NCBI GenBank assembly: GCA_004431415.1
Contig: QPMI01000532.1
Location: forward strand, 48,208-112,207
Direction: 5' to 3'
Origin: Cyanophora paradoxa
Taxonomy: Eukaryota > Glaucocystophyceae > Cyanophorales > Cyanophoraceae
DNA length: 64,000 nt
The translations under genes were made by a program, and so were the position numbers. The notes under the pieces are model-generated. The model was not told the origin of the DNA and searched no databases. It was given only the letters and a program-made list of their open reading frames with translations. Positions 1 to 10,922 of the stretch are shown here, piece after piece. Numbering within the stretch: position 1 is the stretch's first letter; each line of letters opens with the position of its first letter.

Positions 1-3000
1 TCGCCGCCCCTGGGCGAGGGCGCGCGGGAGGACGACGAGGGCGGCCGCTCAAGCCCGCCGGCGAGCTCGCCGCCGCTGCGCAGCTCGGCCTCCTCGCCCG
101 CGGTGGGCCCGCAGCGGCTGCCGGCGCTGCAGGCGGCGGCGAAGGTGGTGCTCCTGCAGCGCAACCGGGCGCCCTCGCCGGAGATGCGGGCCGAGCACGT
201 CCTCCGCGCCGTCGACACGGGGCCCCGCGCCCGCTCTCGCCAGGCGCAGGCCGTCCGCCGCACCCTCTCCCACGAGCTCAAGGTCACCACCGACGTCTTC
301 GGTGTCGCCCCTTCCGCCCCTTCCGCCGCCCCGTCCCTCGTGACGCGGGGGCGGCAGAGCGGACGGGCGGGGCGGCGGGGGCGCCCTGGGGGACGACGGC
401 GAGCGGGATGCACGAGGCGTGCCAGCGGTCGGAGGCGCTGCTGCGGCAGCGGTGCTCGGCGCTGCAGCTGCGCAACGAGGCGCTGGTGCGGGAGCTCCAG
501 GGCGCCCGCGACGAGATCGCCGCCCTCCGCCGCTCCATCGGCTTGACCCCGGAGGGCCTCCTCGCCGCCGGGCCGGGCGCCGAGCTCGGTCTGCCGCCCC
601 TACCCCCCGCCCCCCTACCCCCCTTGACAGCGGACGCAGGGGACCTGCACGCTGCGTGCCGGGCGGAGATCGAGGACCTGCGAAAGACGGTCGAGGGCCT
701 CTCCGCGGGCGAGGCCAAGCCGACCACCGCCGTCCCGCCAGGGGCCGACGCCCCCGCACTCGGCGACCCCCGCGATAAAGGTCCGCGCGCCTCCGCTCTC
801 CTCTGCCACGCTACGCTACGCTACGCTACGCTCCGCTACGCTACGCTTTGCCTGAGCCGCGCGGGCGGGCGGGCGGGCAGAGGTGTACCTGTGCGTAGCG
901 GACGAGGACGCGCTGCGGTGCGCGCGCATCTTCGGGGAGCTGCGGGACCGCCGCTTCCGCCTCGCCTTCGACGACGACTCGTTCCTCTCGCCGGCCTGCG
1001 GCGCCTTCGTCTTCTTCGCCACGCCGGCCGCCGTGAAAGACACCCGCCGCGTCCAGTACCTCCACCAGGGTCCGCGTCTTGAAGCCCCTTTGGTCCGCTC
1101 CGTTTGGGCGACGCGGGGCGGGCGGGCGCGTCCGCAGCGATGGAGGCGGGCAGGCCGATCGTCCCGGCGTTCCTCGACGTGCGGCGCCGCCCCTGTCGTT
1201 TCCTCCACTCCGCTATCTTCGACCTGACCGGCGCCCGCGGGGCGCAGCCGCCGGCGGAGGTGCACCTCGGCTCCGCCCTCGACGTCCCCCTCCGGCGCTT
1301 CCCCGTGCGTTCGAACCCTTTACCGTACCCCCCGCCCTTCGTTCCCTTTCTAAAAAAGCCGCGCCCTCCCAGTGGGTGCTGCTCGGGGGCTTCGAGCGGC
1401 CCGGGGAGCTGAAGGCGCGGGTGGACCGCCTGGCCGCCTCCATCCTCCGCCTCTACGCCAAGGGCCGCGAGGAGCCGGCCCGCCCCGACTCCATCCCCCC
1501 GCTCGACGTCCGCCCTTTCCCCTTGCTTCTTCTTCGCCTTGTTTGCCTCCTCCTTGACGCGCTCCGTTCTTCTGCAGGGTGCGCCCCCCTCGGCCGCGGC
1601 CGGCTTCGGCCTGCACGGCCTGCCGCCCTCGGGCGCCAAGACCGCGCGGCGGGCCGCCAACGCGGGCGGGGAGGAGGGGGCGGCCGGCCCGCCTCCGCGG
1701 CGCGTGTACGTGAGCTACGCCGAGCGGGACGCGGACCTGGCGAAGCGGCTGGCGTCGGACCTGCAGCGGCGCGGCTTCGAGGTCGAGTGCGGGGCGCCGG
1801 CGCCCTCGGCCCCCGCCGCCGCCGGGGGGGCCCTCCCCGAAGACGTCGCCGTCGCCATCCAGCAGACGTACGCCTTCCTTTGCTTCGCCTGGCCGCGCCT
1901 CGCCTCTGTTCTGATCGCTTTGTTCTTCCGTCTTCGCAGGGGCTGCTTCCTCCTCGTCGCCTCGGGCGGCTCGGTCGTACCCCCCTGCCGCGCCCTCGAG
2001 GAGCTGGCCTTCGCGTACGAGAACGCCAAGCCGCTGGTCGCCGCCTGGGTCCAGAAGGCGGCCGCCGTCGAGCCGCTCATCCCCCCGGCCACGCTGCACC
2101 GCCTCCGCCGCTTCGCGATGCTGGCGGTCCAGCTGCTTGGGGGGGCCGTCGGGGGCACCAAGGAGCAGTACGCCGCCGGGTTCGAGCGCATCGCCGCCAA
2201 CCTCGAGCACGCTCCCGTGCGCCTGCCCCTACCCCTCCTCCGCTCCGCCCCTTGATCCGGGGCAGGGTACGGAGCGGGGGCTGCTGGTGGCGGCGTCGGG
2301 CCCCGGGAGGGAGGCCCCCGGGGCCTTCGCGAGCCTGCCCGAGGCCCTCGCCGATGCCGACCCGGGCGACGTGCGCTCTCTTCGCTTTGCTTTGCTCTGT
2401 TTGCCGCGCGCAGTTCAGGCCCGACCGCAGGTTGTCTACGTGGCGCCCGGGCGCTACGTGCTGACGACGCGCTGCGAGGTCGCCCGCGGCGTGCGCGTCA
2501 CGGGCCTCCCGCCGGCCCCCGAGGAGCGCGGGGCGGTGGGGGGCGGGGGCTTCGAGGGCGCGGCCCCGCCGGAGCGGCTGCTGCGGGCGGAGCTGCGGCT
2601 CGAGGGCGGGGGGCAGCTGGTGCTCACCGACAACCGTCCGCCGCGGGAGGCGCGGCTGGCGCCCCTGCGCGGCGCCCTTCTCGACATCGACGTCGTCGCC
2701 GCCGACGTCCCGCCCCGGCGCCGCCCCGCCCCGCCCAACCCAACGCCCGGCCCTCCTCGGCCGCGCCGCCGTCGCCGCCGCGGCCGCCGCGGCGGCTGCG
2801 GCGGCCGCCGCGGCCCCGCCCCCGCCTCCACTGTCGGCGGTGGAGGCGCGGGCCGGGGACTGGCTGCTGGAGCGGGTGGCGGTGCGGGCCGGGGGCCGCC
2901 GCCACGCCCTCGCCGCCTCCGTCAAGGAGGGCGGCCACGCCCTCGCCCTCACCGTCCTCGGCTGCCTCTTCGCCGGAGCCGACCGGTCCGCTCCGCCCCG

Positions 3001-6000
3001 CCCCGCCCCGCTCCGCCCCGCCCCTCCCCGCTCATCTCTCTGTCTGTCTGCAGGGAGGCGCTGCAGCTCGGCGCGGGCCGCTTCTCGGTGCGGCGGAGCG
3101 TGATGGCCGAATGCGGGGCGGGGGCCCTCGCCGGCGGGGCCGAGCTGGAGCCCGGCAGCGAGGCCGTCGACTGCCTGGCGCTGGCCTGCGGGGAGGGCCC
3201 CTTCCGGGTCGCCTCCTCCTCCTCCTCCTCCTCCTCCGAGGTCACGCTGTCGCGGAACACGGCGCTCTCGCGGCCGCTGCCGGCCACGGGCGAGGTGGCC
3301 GTCGGCCCGCCCATGGCCGCCCTCTTCGCCGCCCTCGACGAGCTCCACCAGCGCCGCCTCGCCGCCAAGGCCGCCGTCCGCCTCTCACCTAAGCTGCTCT
3401 CTGCTAAGCTGAGCCAGCTGAGCCTTGCCTCGCCCCACCGCAGAACACGTCGTTCGTGTGGCGGGTGGAGGCGGGGGCGGCGGTGCGGGGCATGGGCGAG
3501 GGCCTCGTGGCAGGCCTCGCGGACGCCGTCTCCGTCGCCCACGACGGGGACACCATTGCCCTCGCCCCGGGTACGCCCTCCGCCCTAAGCTAGCCCAGCT
3601 TCTGGGCTTGGCTTCTTGGCTTGGCTAAGCGGGCGGCGGCAGGGCGGCACGCGGTGACGGCGGAGGTCCGCGTCCGCTCCGCCGTGGCCATCGAGGGCAC
3701 GGGCGCGCGCCTCTCTTCCCCCCCTCTGTTCTTCGCCCGTGGTTAGGCTGAAGCTTACGGTCTCGAGCAGGGGCGGGCCCGCACGAGTGCGTGGTGGCTT
3801 TCGGGGCCGGTGGCGCCCTCCTCCTCGGGGCCGCCCCCCTTCCCTCCTCCTACGCACAGCCGTCGACGCCCGCCGGCGGCCCACCGCCGCCGCTCACGCA
3901 CGAGCGGTCGCGGGGCGGCCTGGGGGCGGCGGTCCTGGGAGACGCGCCGCTGCGGGGCGCGCTGCGCAACCTGACGCTCGCCGCCGAGCCGGCGCCGCCG
4001 TCGCACCGGGAGGGACACGGGCGGCACCCCGGGGACGGCGCGCCGCACGCCGTCAAGATCGAGTCGGGCCTGTGGGCCTTCCAGCGCGCCGTCGTCCTCG
4101 CCGGCGGGCGCTGGCACGGCCTGGAGGTCGAGAAGAGCGGGGCGGCGGCGGCCGTCGCGGCGCTCGACCAGTGCGTCGTGGCCGAGGCGTCGGAGCACGG
4201 CGTGCGGGTCTGGTCGGGGCGCGTCGAGGCGCGCCGCTCCATCTTCGCCAACTGCCGCAAGGGCGCCCTCTTCGCTGACCTCGGAGCCGAGCCCGACCCC
4301 TCCGAGGCGAGCGCGCGTCCTAGGCTGTCCCGTCCTCCTCCTAACTCGTGGCCGACTCCGCCCGCCGCGCAGATCCGCGAGTGCACGTCGGTCGGCTGCG
4401 GCGAGTCGCCGTACCGCACGCGGCGGGTGCCCCTGCCCCACGGCGCCAATGTGCCCGCCTCGGCCTCGGCCGCGCACCACCCCGGCGCGCTGCCCACGGT
4501 GGGCAGCAGCTCCGGCGGGGTCTACGCCTCGACGGCCCCGGGCCGGCGGCGCCTCTCGGTCACGACGTCGGACGTGGGCGAGGGGGCGGGCCCGCCCCCT
4601 GGGAGCCCCGGCGGGGCCGGGGCCGGGGCCGGGGCCCGCCGGCGCTGGCGGCGCGGGTGCGGCTGGCTCGGAACCTCCTTCTCGTGCGGGAGGCGAGCCG
4701 GGAGGAGCTAACCGAGGGCGGCGCCGCCCTCTGGCGCTCCCTGGAGGCCCTCCGCCGCGCCCGCGCCGACGCCCGCGCCGCCGGCGTGCCCTTCCGCTGG
4801 AGCGTGGACCCCGCGCAGGCCGCCGCCGCCCGCCTGGAGGAGGGCACCGTCGGCTGCTTTGCCGAGGCCGCCGCCGGCGCCCGCGACGGCGACGTCGTGC
4901 GCCTCTCCGCCGCCATCCACCGCCTCGCCGCCGAGGCGGCGCTGGAGGGCGGGTCACCGTGGAGGGCCCCGGGCCCGCCGCCGCCTCTATTGCCCTCGTC
5001 ACCCCGGCCGCCCGCCTCACCCTCCGGCCCCGCGATCGCGAGCGAGAGCGCGAGGAGCGGCCAGCGGCGGCGGGCGCGAGCGCGCAGGGGCCGCCCGGGC
5101 CTGGGCCCGCGCCCGCCGCCCAGCCGGGCGCCCTCCGCGACTTCGCGGTCCTCTGCGGCCCCGCACCGCCTGCCCCCTCCGCGTCGCCGGCGGATCCTGG
5201 CACGCCCCGCCCCGCCCGCCCCCCCCCCCCCCCCCCCGCCTCTGAAACTTAGTTCGCAGGCTCTGCGAGCGCCTCTGGGTGGACGCGACGGACTCGGCGC
5301 TCGCCGCCGGCGCCTGCGTCCGCCTCGCCCCGCCGCTGGCCTCCCTTCGGGCCGCCGAGGCGGCCGGCATGACGCTCGCCGAGGCCCTCGGGCCGGCGAC
5401 GAGGCCGGCGGGCCGGCCCTCCGCATGCGCGACTGCGTGCTAGGGCGGCGGGAGGGCCCGGCGAGTGGGCCGCCGTCCGCCTCCTTCGCGGCCGCGCCGC
5501 CCTCGAGCGGTGCCTCCTCGCCAACTGCGGGGCGGGCGCCCTCGTGGTCGGGGCGCGCCCGCACGCGCGCCGCCGGCCCTCGCGCACCGCCCCGCGGCCG
5601 GCGAGGCCCCCGACCCGCCCTCCGACCCGTCGGGGGACGAGGCGGAGGGTCCCGCCCCGGCCCCGGCCCCGGCCCAGCCTCCGCCTTCTTCCGGGCCTGA
5701 GGCGGCCCCGAGCGGGAGCGGGAGGTATGGGAGGACGCGGACGAGGGCGAGGGCGCCCCCCACTGCGAGGCGCGCCGCCGCTCTCGCCCCCACCCGCTCC
5801 GCCCCTGATCGGGCTGGCCCTCGCCTGCAGCTGCTGGGCTGCGTGGCGCTCGGGTGCGGGGCGCAGGCCGTGCGGGGCGGCGCCTACGTCCGCATGCGCT
5901 CCTGCGCCGTGCGCCCGCGCCCGCGGCCTTCGCCCCCGCCCCTTCCTTCGCTTCCCTCTGATGAGTCGTGTACGCAGGCGTCGGCGCGGCCGGCGACGGC

Positions 6001-7522
6001 GGCCGAGTTCGAGCCGGCGGGGGCGCTCGGCTCGGGCCTGATCCCCGCACTGGACGCCCTCCGCGCCCGCCGCGCCGCCGCCGTCGCCAAGGCACGCGCT
6101 CTCACCCTCGCGGCCTGCCCTGCGGCCTTTCTAAGGCCGCTTCGGCGCTCCGCAGGGCGAGCGCTTCGTTCTGCACGTGGCGGTGCTGCCGGAGGGGGCG
6201 GCGGCACCCGGGGCGACGGCGCCGGCCGAGCTGGCGGCGGGGCGCACGGGCAGCGCCGAGGACGCCGTCCTCGCCGCCGACGACGGAGACACGCTCGCCT
6301 TCGCGCCGGGTACATGCGCCCTTCCTTCTTCCTTCTTCTCTTTCCCGGCCAACCGGGTCGGCCGGGGGCGCAGGGACGCACCGGGTGCTTGGGGAGGTCC
6401 GCGTCACGACGCTGACGACCCTCGAGGGCGCCTCCGCCGCCGTCTCCGACGTCGTACTCCAGGCGCGCTTCTCCCCCCCTCCCGCTGAAGTTCTGTGTAC
6501 CCCCTCTGAGCGCCTTCTCTGAGCAGCTCGCGCCGGAGGCGAGCGTGCTGCTCTCGCTGGGGATGGCCCCCGGGCGGATGCCGGACGTGCCGCGGGCGCC
6601 GCACGCGCGCGGCGTGCAGACGGCGGCGGTCGGCGGCGAGCTGCGGCGCCTGGCCTTCCGCTGCAAGCCGGGGGGCACCCCCGCCCTCCGCGTCCGCTCT
6701 GGCGGCTGGCGCCTCCACGAGTGCATCGTCGACGCCGGCGGTCGCCCCTTCTGCCTCGTGCGCTTGTACCCCCCGCCCCCCGCCCCCGCGCGCTCACGCC
6801 GGGAGCTCCTAGGAGGTTGGCGGTTCGCGGACGCCCTCAGCGGCGGCGGCGGCGAGCGCGTACGTCGCCTCTCAGCTGCGCGCCGCGAAGGGCGGCGGCG
6901 ACTCCACCACCCACGGCCTCGTCGGTGCGGCTCTAAACATAGAGCCTGTACCCTGTACCCCCCTAACGACGGGCGGGCAGCGCCGGCGTGGGCGGCGGCG
7001 TGGGTGGAGGCCTGCACGCTGGGGCGCGGGGGCGCCGGGGCGGTGCGCGCCTGGCCCGGCGCCATGCTCTTCATGGCCACCTCCCTCGCCTCCGCCGTGC
7101 GCCCTTCCTCCATCCTTTCTTTCTTTCTTCTCTCTTCTGAAACTTCGCAGTGCGGGGGGCGCCCCGTCCGGATCGGGGCGGCCCCCGCGGGGGGTACAGT
7201 CGCGGAGGGCCTGGAGGTGCCGGCCTCGGCGCAGGGCCGCTCGGGGCGGCGCATCTCGCTCGCGGGGGGCCCTGGCTCGGCGTACTCCTCCGCCGCGTCC
7301 ACGCAGGCGACGGGGTGCGAGGTCGACGTCTCCGAGAGCGCGGCGGCGGGCTGCGGGGGGCGCGAGGGCCCCGCCCTCCGCGGCGACTCGACGGGGGCCT
7401 TCGTGGGGGGGACCGCGGCGCCCCGCGACCGCATCTCGGTCACCCGCTCTCTGATCCTCCCCCGGGCCGCCACGGAGCTCGAGGCGGCGCGCGCAGGCTG
7501 GGGGCCCGCCGCCGTCCGCTAG
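1..7522 (+). CDS. Multi-exon protein: coiled coil, two TIR-like domains, tandem parallel beta-helix modules (5'-truncated)
   Basis: The gene enters from the left edge, open in frame 1, and stops at 7520-7522; roughly 2,000 residues lie in the window across about 20 short introns. Order seen: a Ser/Pro-rich part and coiled coil (about 408-780, LRNEALVRELQGARDEIAAL); TIR-like domain 1 (883-1500, starts VYLCVADEDALRCARIFGEL, includes AGRPIVPAFLDV); TIR-like domain 2 (about 1705-2220, VYVSYAERDADLAKRLASDL, then CRALEELAFAYENAKPLVAA). The rest is beta-helix-like, with recurring starts such as DGDTIALAPG (about 3550), DGDVVRLSA (about 4890) and DGDTLAFAPG (about 6290), each followed by HxVxxEVRVxxxVxxEG-type strands. 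Joins were tested: removing 302-357 and 1069-1141 keeps frame. TIR domains are signalling or NAD-hydrolase modules; beta-helices usually bind or cut carbohydrate or serve as scaffolds. No catalytic lyase motif was recognised. Function is unknown. Confidence 0.75.
811..850. repeat. GCTAC pentanucleotide repeat inside an intron
   Basis: Seven or so copies of ACGCT/GCTAC lie inside the intron between the coiled-coil exon and the first TIR-like exon (intron about 781-881). Confidence 0.8.
5219..5237. repeat. Poly-C run in an intron of the TIR/beta-helix gene
   Basis: Nineteen consecutive C residues sit just upstream of a CTGAAACTTAGTTCGCAG acceptor region. Confidence 0.8.
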
Positions 7523-7661
7523 GCCCTGCAGCTAGATCGACCCGCGGCCGGCGCGGCCGCCGGCCCTGTACAATAAGGATACACTAGCTCCGAATTCGGT
7601 GCAGGGGCGGGGCATACATTCAGAGGGATGTAATGGGTACTAGATAGAAGGCCTCAGACGC

Positions 7662-9173
7662 TCAGGCGAGGTCGAGGTGCTCGACGACGAAGGCGGTGAG
7701 GGTGCGCGTGAGGGCGTGCACGGAGGGCGGGTCGATGGCCGACATGTCGTCCCCCTCCGTGTGCCACACCGACGGGAAGGGCACCGCAATGAGGTGGAGG
7801 ATCGGCACGCCCCGCCGCAGGAACGGGATGTCTGGGGGGTAGGGGTACGGGATCAGCGGGGCGGGCGGCGGGGAAGGGGGCGGGGCGTGCGAACGGTCGT
7901 CCTGCACGTGGCCGAACCGCTCGTGCTTCGGGGCGAACATCGGCGGCCGCTCCCTGCACCCGCAGAGTGAGGAGAGGGATCAGGACGAGTCTAGCTAGGG
8001 CGGGGCAGGCGGGGCCCACGTGTGCTTGCGGGCGCCGAGGCGGGACTCGAGGGCGCGCAGCCGCTCGTGCGGCGCCGCCGTGTTCTCGAAGTGGGAGACC
8101 AGGCGGACGTCCCGAGAGCCCAGTAGGTCCAGCAAGGCGAAGAGGGCGATGGAAGGGAGGCGGCCCTCGCGCTCCATGCGGGCCGCGAGGTGCCGCGCCC
8201 CATAGAGCGAGTCACGGTCCGTCCACTCGAGGAACGCTTCCTCCCCGTCGAAGAAGAAGAGTTCGAGCCCCAGCGCGTCCTTTTCTTTGTTGCTATTGCT
8301 CGCCCGGCGCCGCAGCAGCGGGCCCGCCGAGCGCGCGATGTCCAGCATCATAGCGCACGGGCACGCCGAGTCCGTCGCCGCAAGGAACCGGTTCGGCTCC
8401 TGCCGAAGGCGTTAAGCTCGGCAAAAGAAAGAGCGGCGCGGAGGATGGCCGCACGCACGGGGAAGTACTTGGACTCCCAGTGGCAGGCCAGGACGAGGTT
8501 GCGGGCGGCCTTGGAGCCCGGGAGGCGCCCGATGATGTTCGTGAAGTTCTTCCGCCCCAGCGGCGTCGTGTCCTCGAACCCGTCCAGTTCCGCCTGCGCC
8601 CCGCCGCGTGTTTCGTCGGGGAGGGAGCGACCGGCGGGGCGGGGCGGGGCGCGCCTCCCAGCCGGCCTCCCGCAGGCGCTGGACGATGTACTCGCGCACG
8701 CGGGCGTGGCCCGGCGTCCCCACCACGCGCGGACCGAAGTCCAGCATCTCCTTCGTCATCCGCAGCACCGCCTCGCCGTCCGCCAGCTTCGCCACGCTCT
8801 GCGCGGCGGGTCGCGCCGGCACAGGGCGCGCCGCCGCCGAGCGGGGCGCACGTCGAGCCACTCGTCGCTTTCGCGGTTCTGCGGAAGCAGAGACGGGCTC
8901 TGCGCGTCCGAAGGGCCCGCCGAGGCCGAGGGCCGCTTGGAGATGTAGAGGAGCGCGGCGAGGGCGACCAGGACGAGCGCGGCCAGCCTCCGCGGCCTGC
9001 GGAGGCGTGAGCGCGCGCACCGAAGTGCTTAGCTAACGTCTTTGCCGGGGGCTGGTTCGTGCGCACGCGCGGCGCGGCCGGCCGTCGCTGGCCATCTGGT
9101 CGCTCGCCCTTGTTGCGTCGGCTGGCTTCGATCTACGCGCGTCGCGGCGTCTCCACTGCGAATCAGAGCTCAT
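7662..9173 (-). CDS. Glutaminyl-peptide cyclotransferase (glutaminyl cyclase, M28-like zinc fold), signal-anchored
   Basis: Converts N-terminal Gln (or Glu) of peptides to pyroglutamate. Recognised motifs in order: LDFGPRVVGTPGH; VLACHWESKYF; AATDSACPCAMML with the zinc-ligand Asp; LELFFFDGEEAFLEW with the catalytic Glu and zinc-ligand Glu; DSLYGARHLAARM; LLDLLGS with the conserved Asp; DIPFLRRGVPILHLI with the second conserved Asp; and PFPSVWHTEGDD with the zinc-ligand His. All metal and catalytic positions known from the animal enzyme are present. The start at 9173 was chosen because splicing GTGCGCACG...CCTCCGCAG joins that ATG in frame to a hydrophobic segment, LAALVLVALAALLYI, giving a type II anchor as in the Golgi form. 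About six exons; the intron after LREAGWE appears to use a GC donor. A Pro-rich insert precedes DIPFL. The upstream neighbour at 9250 is divergent. Confidence 0.9.
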
Positions 9174-9249
9174 GCGGCCGCCGCTCGCATCGGCTCCAAG
9201 ACCTATCGTGCGCTGTACTCGTCCTTTTCGGCGCAGCCGTTAAGCCGCC

Positions 9250-10418
9250 ATGTACGAGCAGTGGGCCGAAGTCAACGAGGAGCAGCAGCGCCGGGGCGGG
9301 CAGTTCGACCCCGTCGAGCTGATCCGCGCGAGCGAGAGGTGCGGCGAGTGCGGGCGCGTTTCGAATTCCCGGGCGGCGCCCCTGACGCAGCCGCTTCCAG
9401 ATCTGCGCAGGAGATCGTGCGGCTCGATGAGAACCCGTTCGAGGTATGCGCTTCCAAACTTGAGCACCGCGCCGCGCTCGCGCCTGCGCCGCGCGGCCGC
9501 GCGGGCGACCCTCGCAGCTCTCCGCTCGATTTCCCGCGCGTTCTGGGTTTGAGCGTCCACGATCGGCGCAGATCCTGATCCCGCCGAACGTCTCGCACGA
9601 GGAAGGTGCTGAGTTCGAGCGCATCTTGTCCGGGCCGGGAGGGGCCCATGGCCATCTGATTTCCGAGCTCGAGCAGCCGTGGAAATTTGCATGGAGCGCC
9701 TGGCGCAGCGCGCTCGCAGCGCGAAGGGCGAGTCCGGCGCGCTGAAGGAGTACCACGAGGCCCGGGCCCGCGCGATGGAAGAGTTCGTGAGGCGGGAGCG
9801 CGGCAGCGTGCCCGGCGGCGACATCGCTTACGACAAGTACAGTGCGCCGCCTTCAGCTCCAAAAAAGATAGAATCGCACGCGACGGTACGCGTTCAGACG
9901 GCTCGCAGAGTACGCGAGCAAGCCCCTGGTCGTGGCGCCGCTCCCGAACTCCCAGGTGCGCTGAAATTTCCCCTGCTCTCATCTGCCGCTACTTGTTGAG
10001 CCCGAAACGCAGTGGGCCGGGTACTTCGTGCCGGGCGTCTCAGGCGGGGGAGCCGGCTCGGGTCACGGCCGCCGTGAGGACCGTGCGCGCGCCCCGCCCC
10101 GCCCCGCGCCCTTCGCTTCGCCCGGCGCCGACGCTCGGGCGACCCTCAGAGTGGAGCCCGTGGGGCCGTTCGCAGGAGCAGCAGCAGTCCGGGCCGCTTC
10201 CCTTCACGCGCCCGGGCTTCGCCGGCTACCGGGAGGAGCTCGGCGGGGGCCCGGGCCCGAGCCGGCAGCCGCAGCAGCAGCAGCAGCAGCAGCGGGGCGG
10301 GTACCAGCGCGACCCGCGGTCGAGCCCGGAGGACCCGTTCGGGTACCACGTGAAGTACTACGACGCGTACGCCCCGGAGGGCTTCGACGAGGCGCGCTAC
10401 TCCGGCAACGTTTTCTAG
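9250..10418 (+). CDS. Orphan protein of about 250 residues with poly-Gln/Pro-rich C-terminus
   Basis: I do not recognise this family. The ATG at 9250 opens MYEQWAEVNEEQQRRGG. Removing GT-AG introns gives a continuous frame through DPVELIRASE, EIVRLDENPFE, ILIPPNVSHEEAVEIC, MERLAQRARSAKG, EFVRRERGSVPGGDIAYDKY, PLVVAPLPNSQ, WAGYFVPG, SGPLPFTRPGFAGYREEL, a seven-Gln stretch coded mostly by CAG, and DPFGYHVKYYDAYAPEGF, ending at the TAG at 10416-10418. The join through HEEAVEICMERL (intron about 9605-9669) supports it being a real spliced gene. No signal peptide or membrane segment is visible. The first half is charged and probably helical, while the C-terminus is low-complexity. Confidence 0.6.
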
Positions 10419-10922
10419 GCGCCTCGAGCCCGAGCTCGCGGCCCCCGCGATCGATGTCTCCGTTGCGCCGGCCACGCCCGGCGCGCGTACCCTGCAGACC
10501 TGCCCCAGCACTCGCGCGCGCCCTTTTGAGCTTTCTCTACAGCTAGATCTCTGGCGTCCCCGGGGACCTGTACATGTAAATATTGAATCTGATTCGAATA
10601 GAAGTCCCGAATGACGCTTGATCATGTAATGATTAATTATAAATTCGCGAAAAGGAAATCGCAACACTACGGTACGTGTACACTGTACAGTCCCCGGCCT
10701 AGGAGGGCGATTGAAAGCTCACACTTGTCAAAATCAAGGTCTCAAGTAATTATGAAGATGTAGAAAACTAAACTATAGCTACTATGGCTAACGCTAAAAT
10801 ATTTACGAGAGCGATTTACAATTATAAATATCGAAATTGAGGGCGCCCCATGCCGGGAGCACGCGTGGATGGGCTAACGCTTGGGCCGCTTGAGCCTTGG
10901 CTCGGCTAGCTAGCTTGGCTAG
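10419..10922. other. Intergenic, convergent gene ends
   Basis: The stretch is AT-rich from about 10550 to 10850. No gene, RNA or clear repeat was seen. Confidence 0.6.

Noticed and set aside
1-7522. Bacterial TIR defence system (Thoeris-like)
   Set aside because: The gene is split by spliceosomal introns and sits among eukaryotic genes; no partner defence genes are adjacent.
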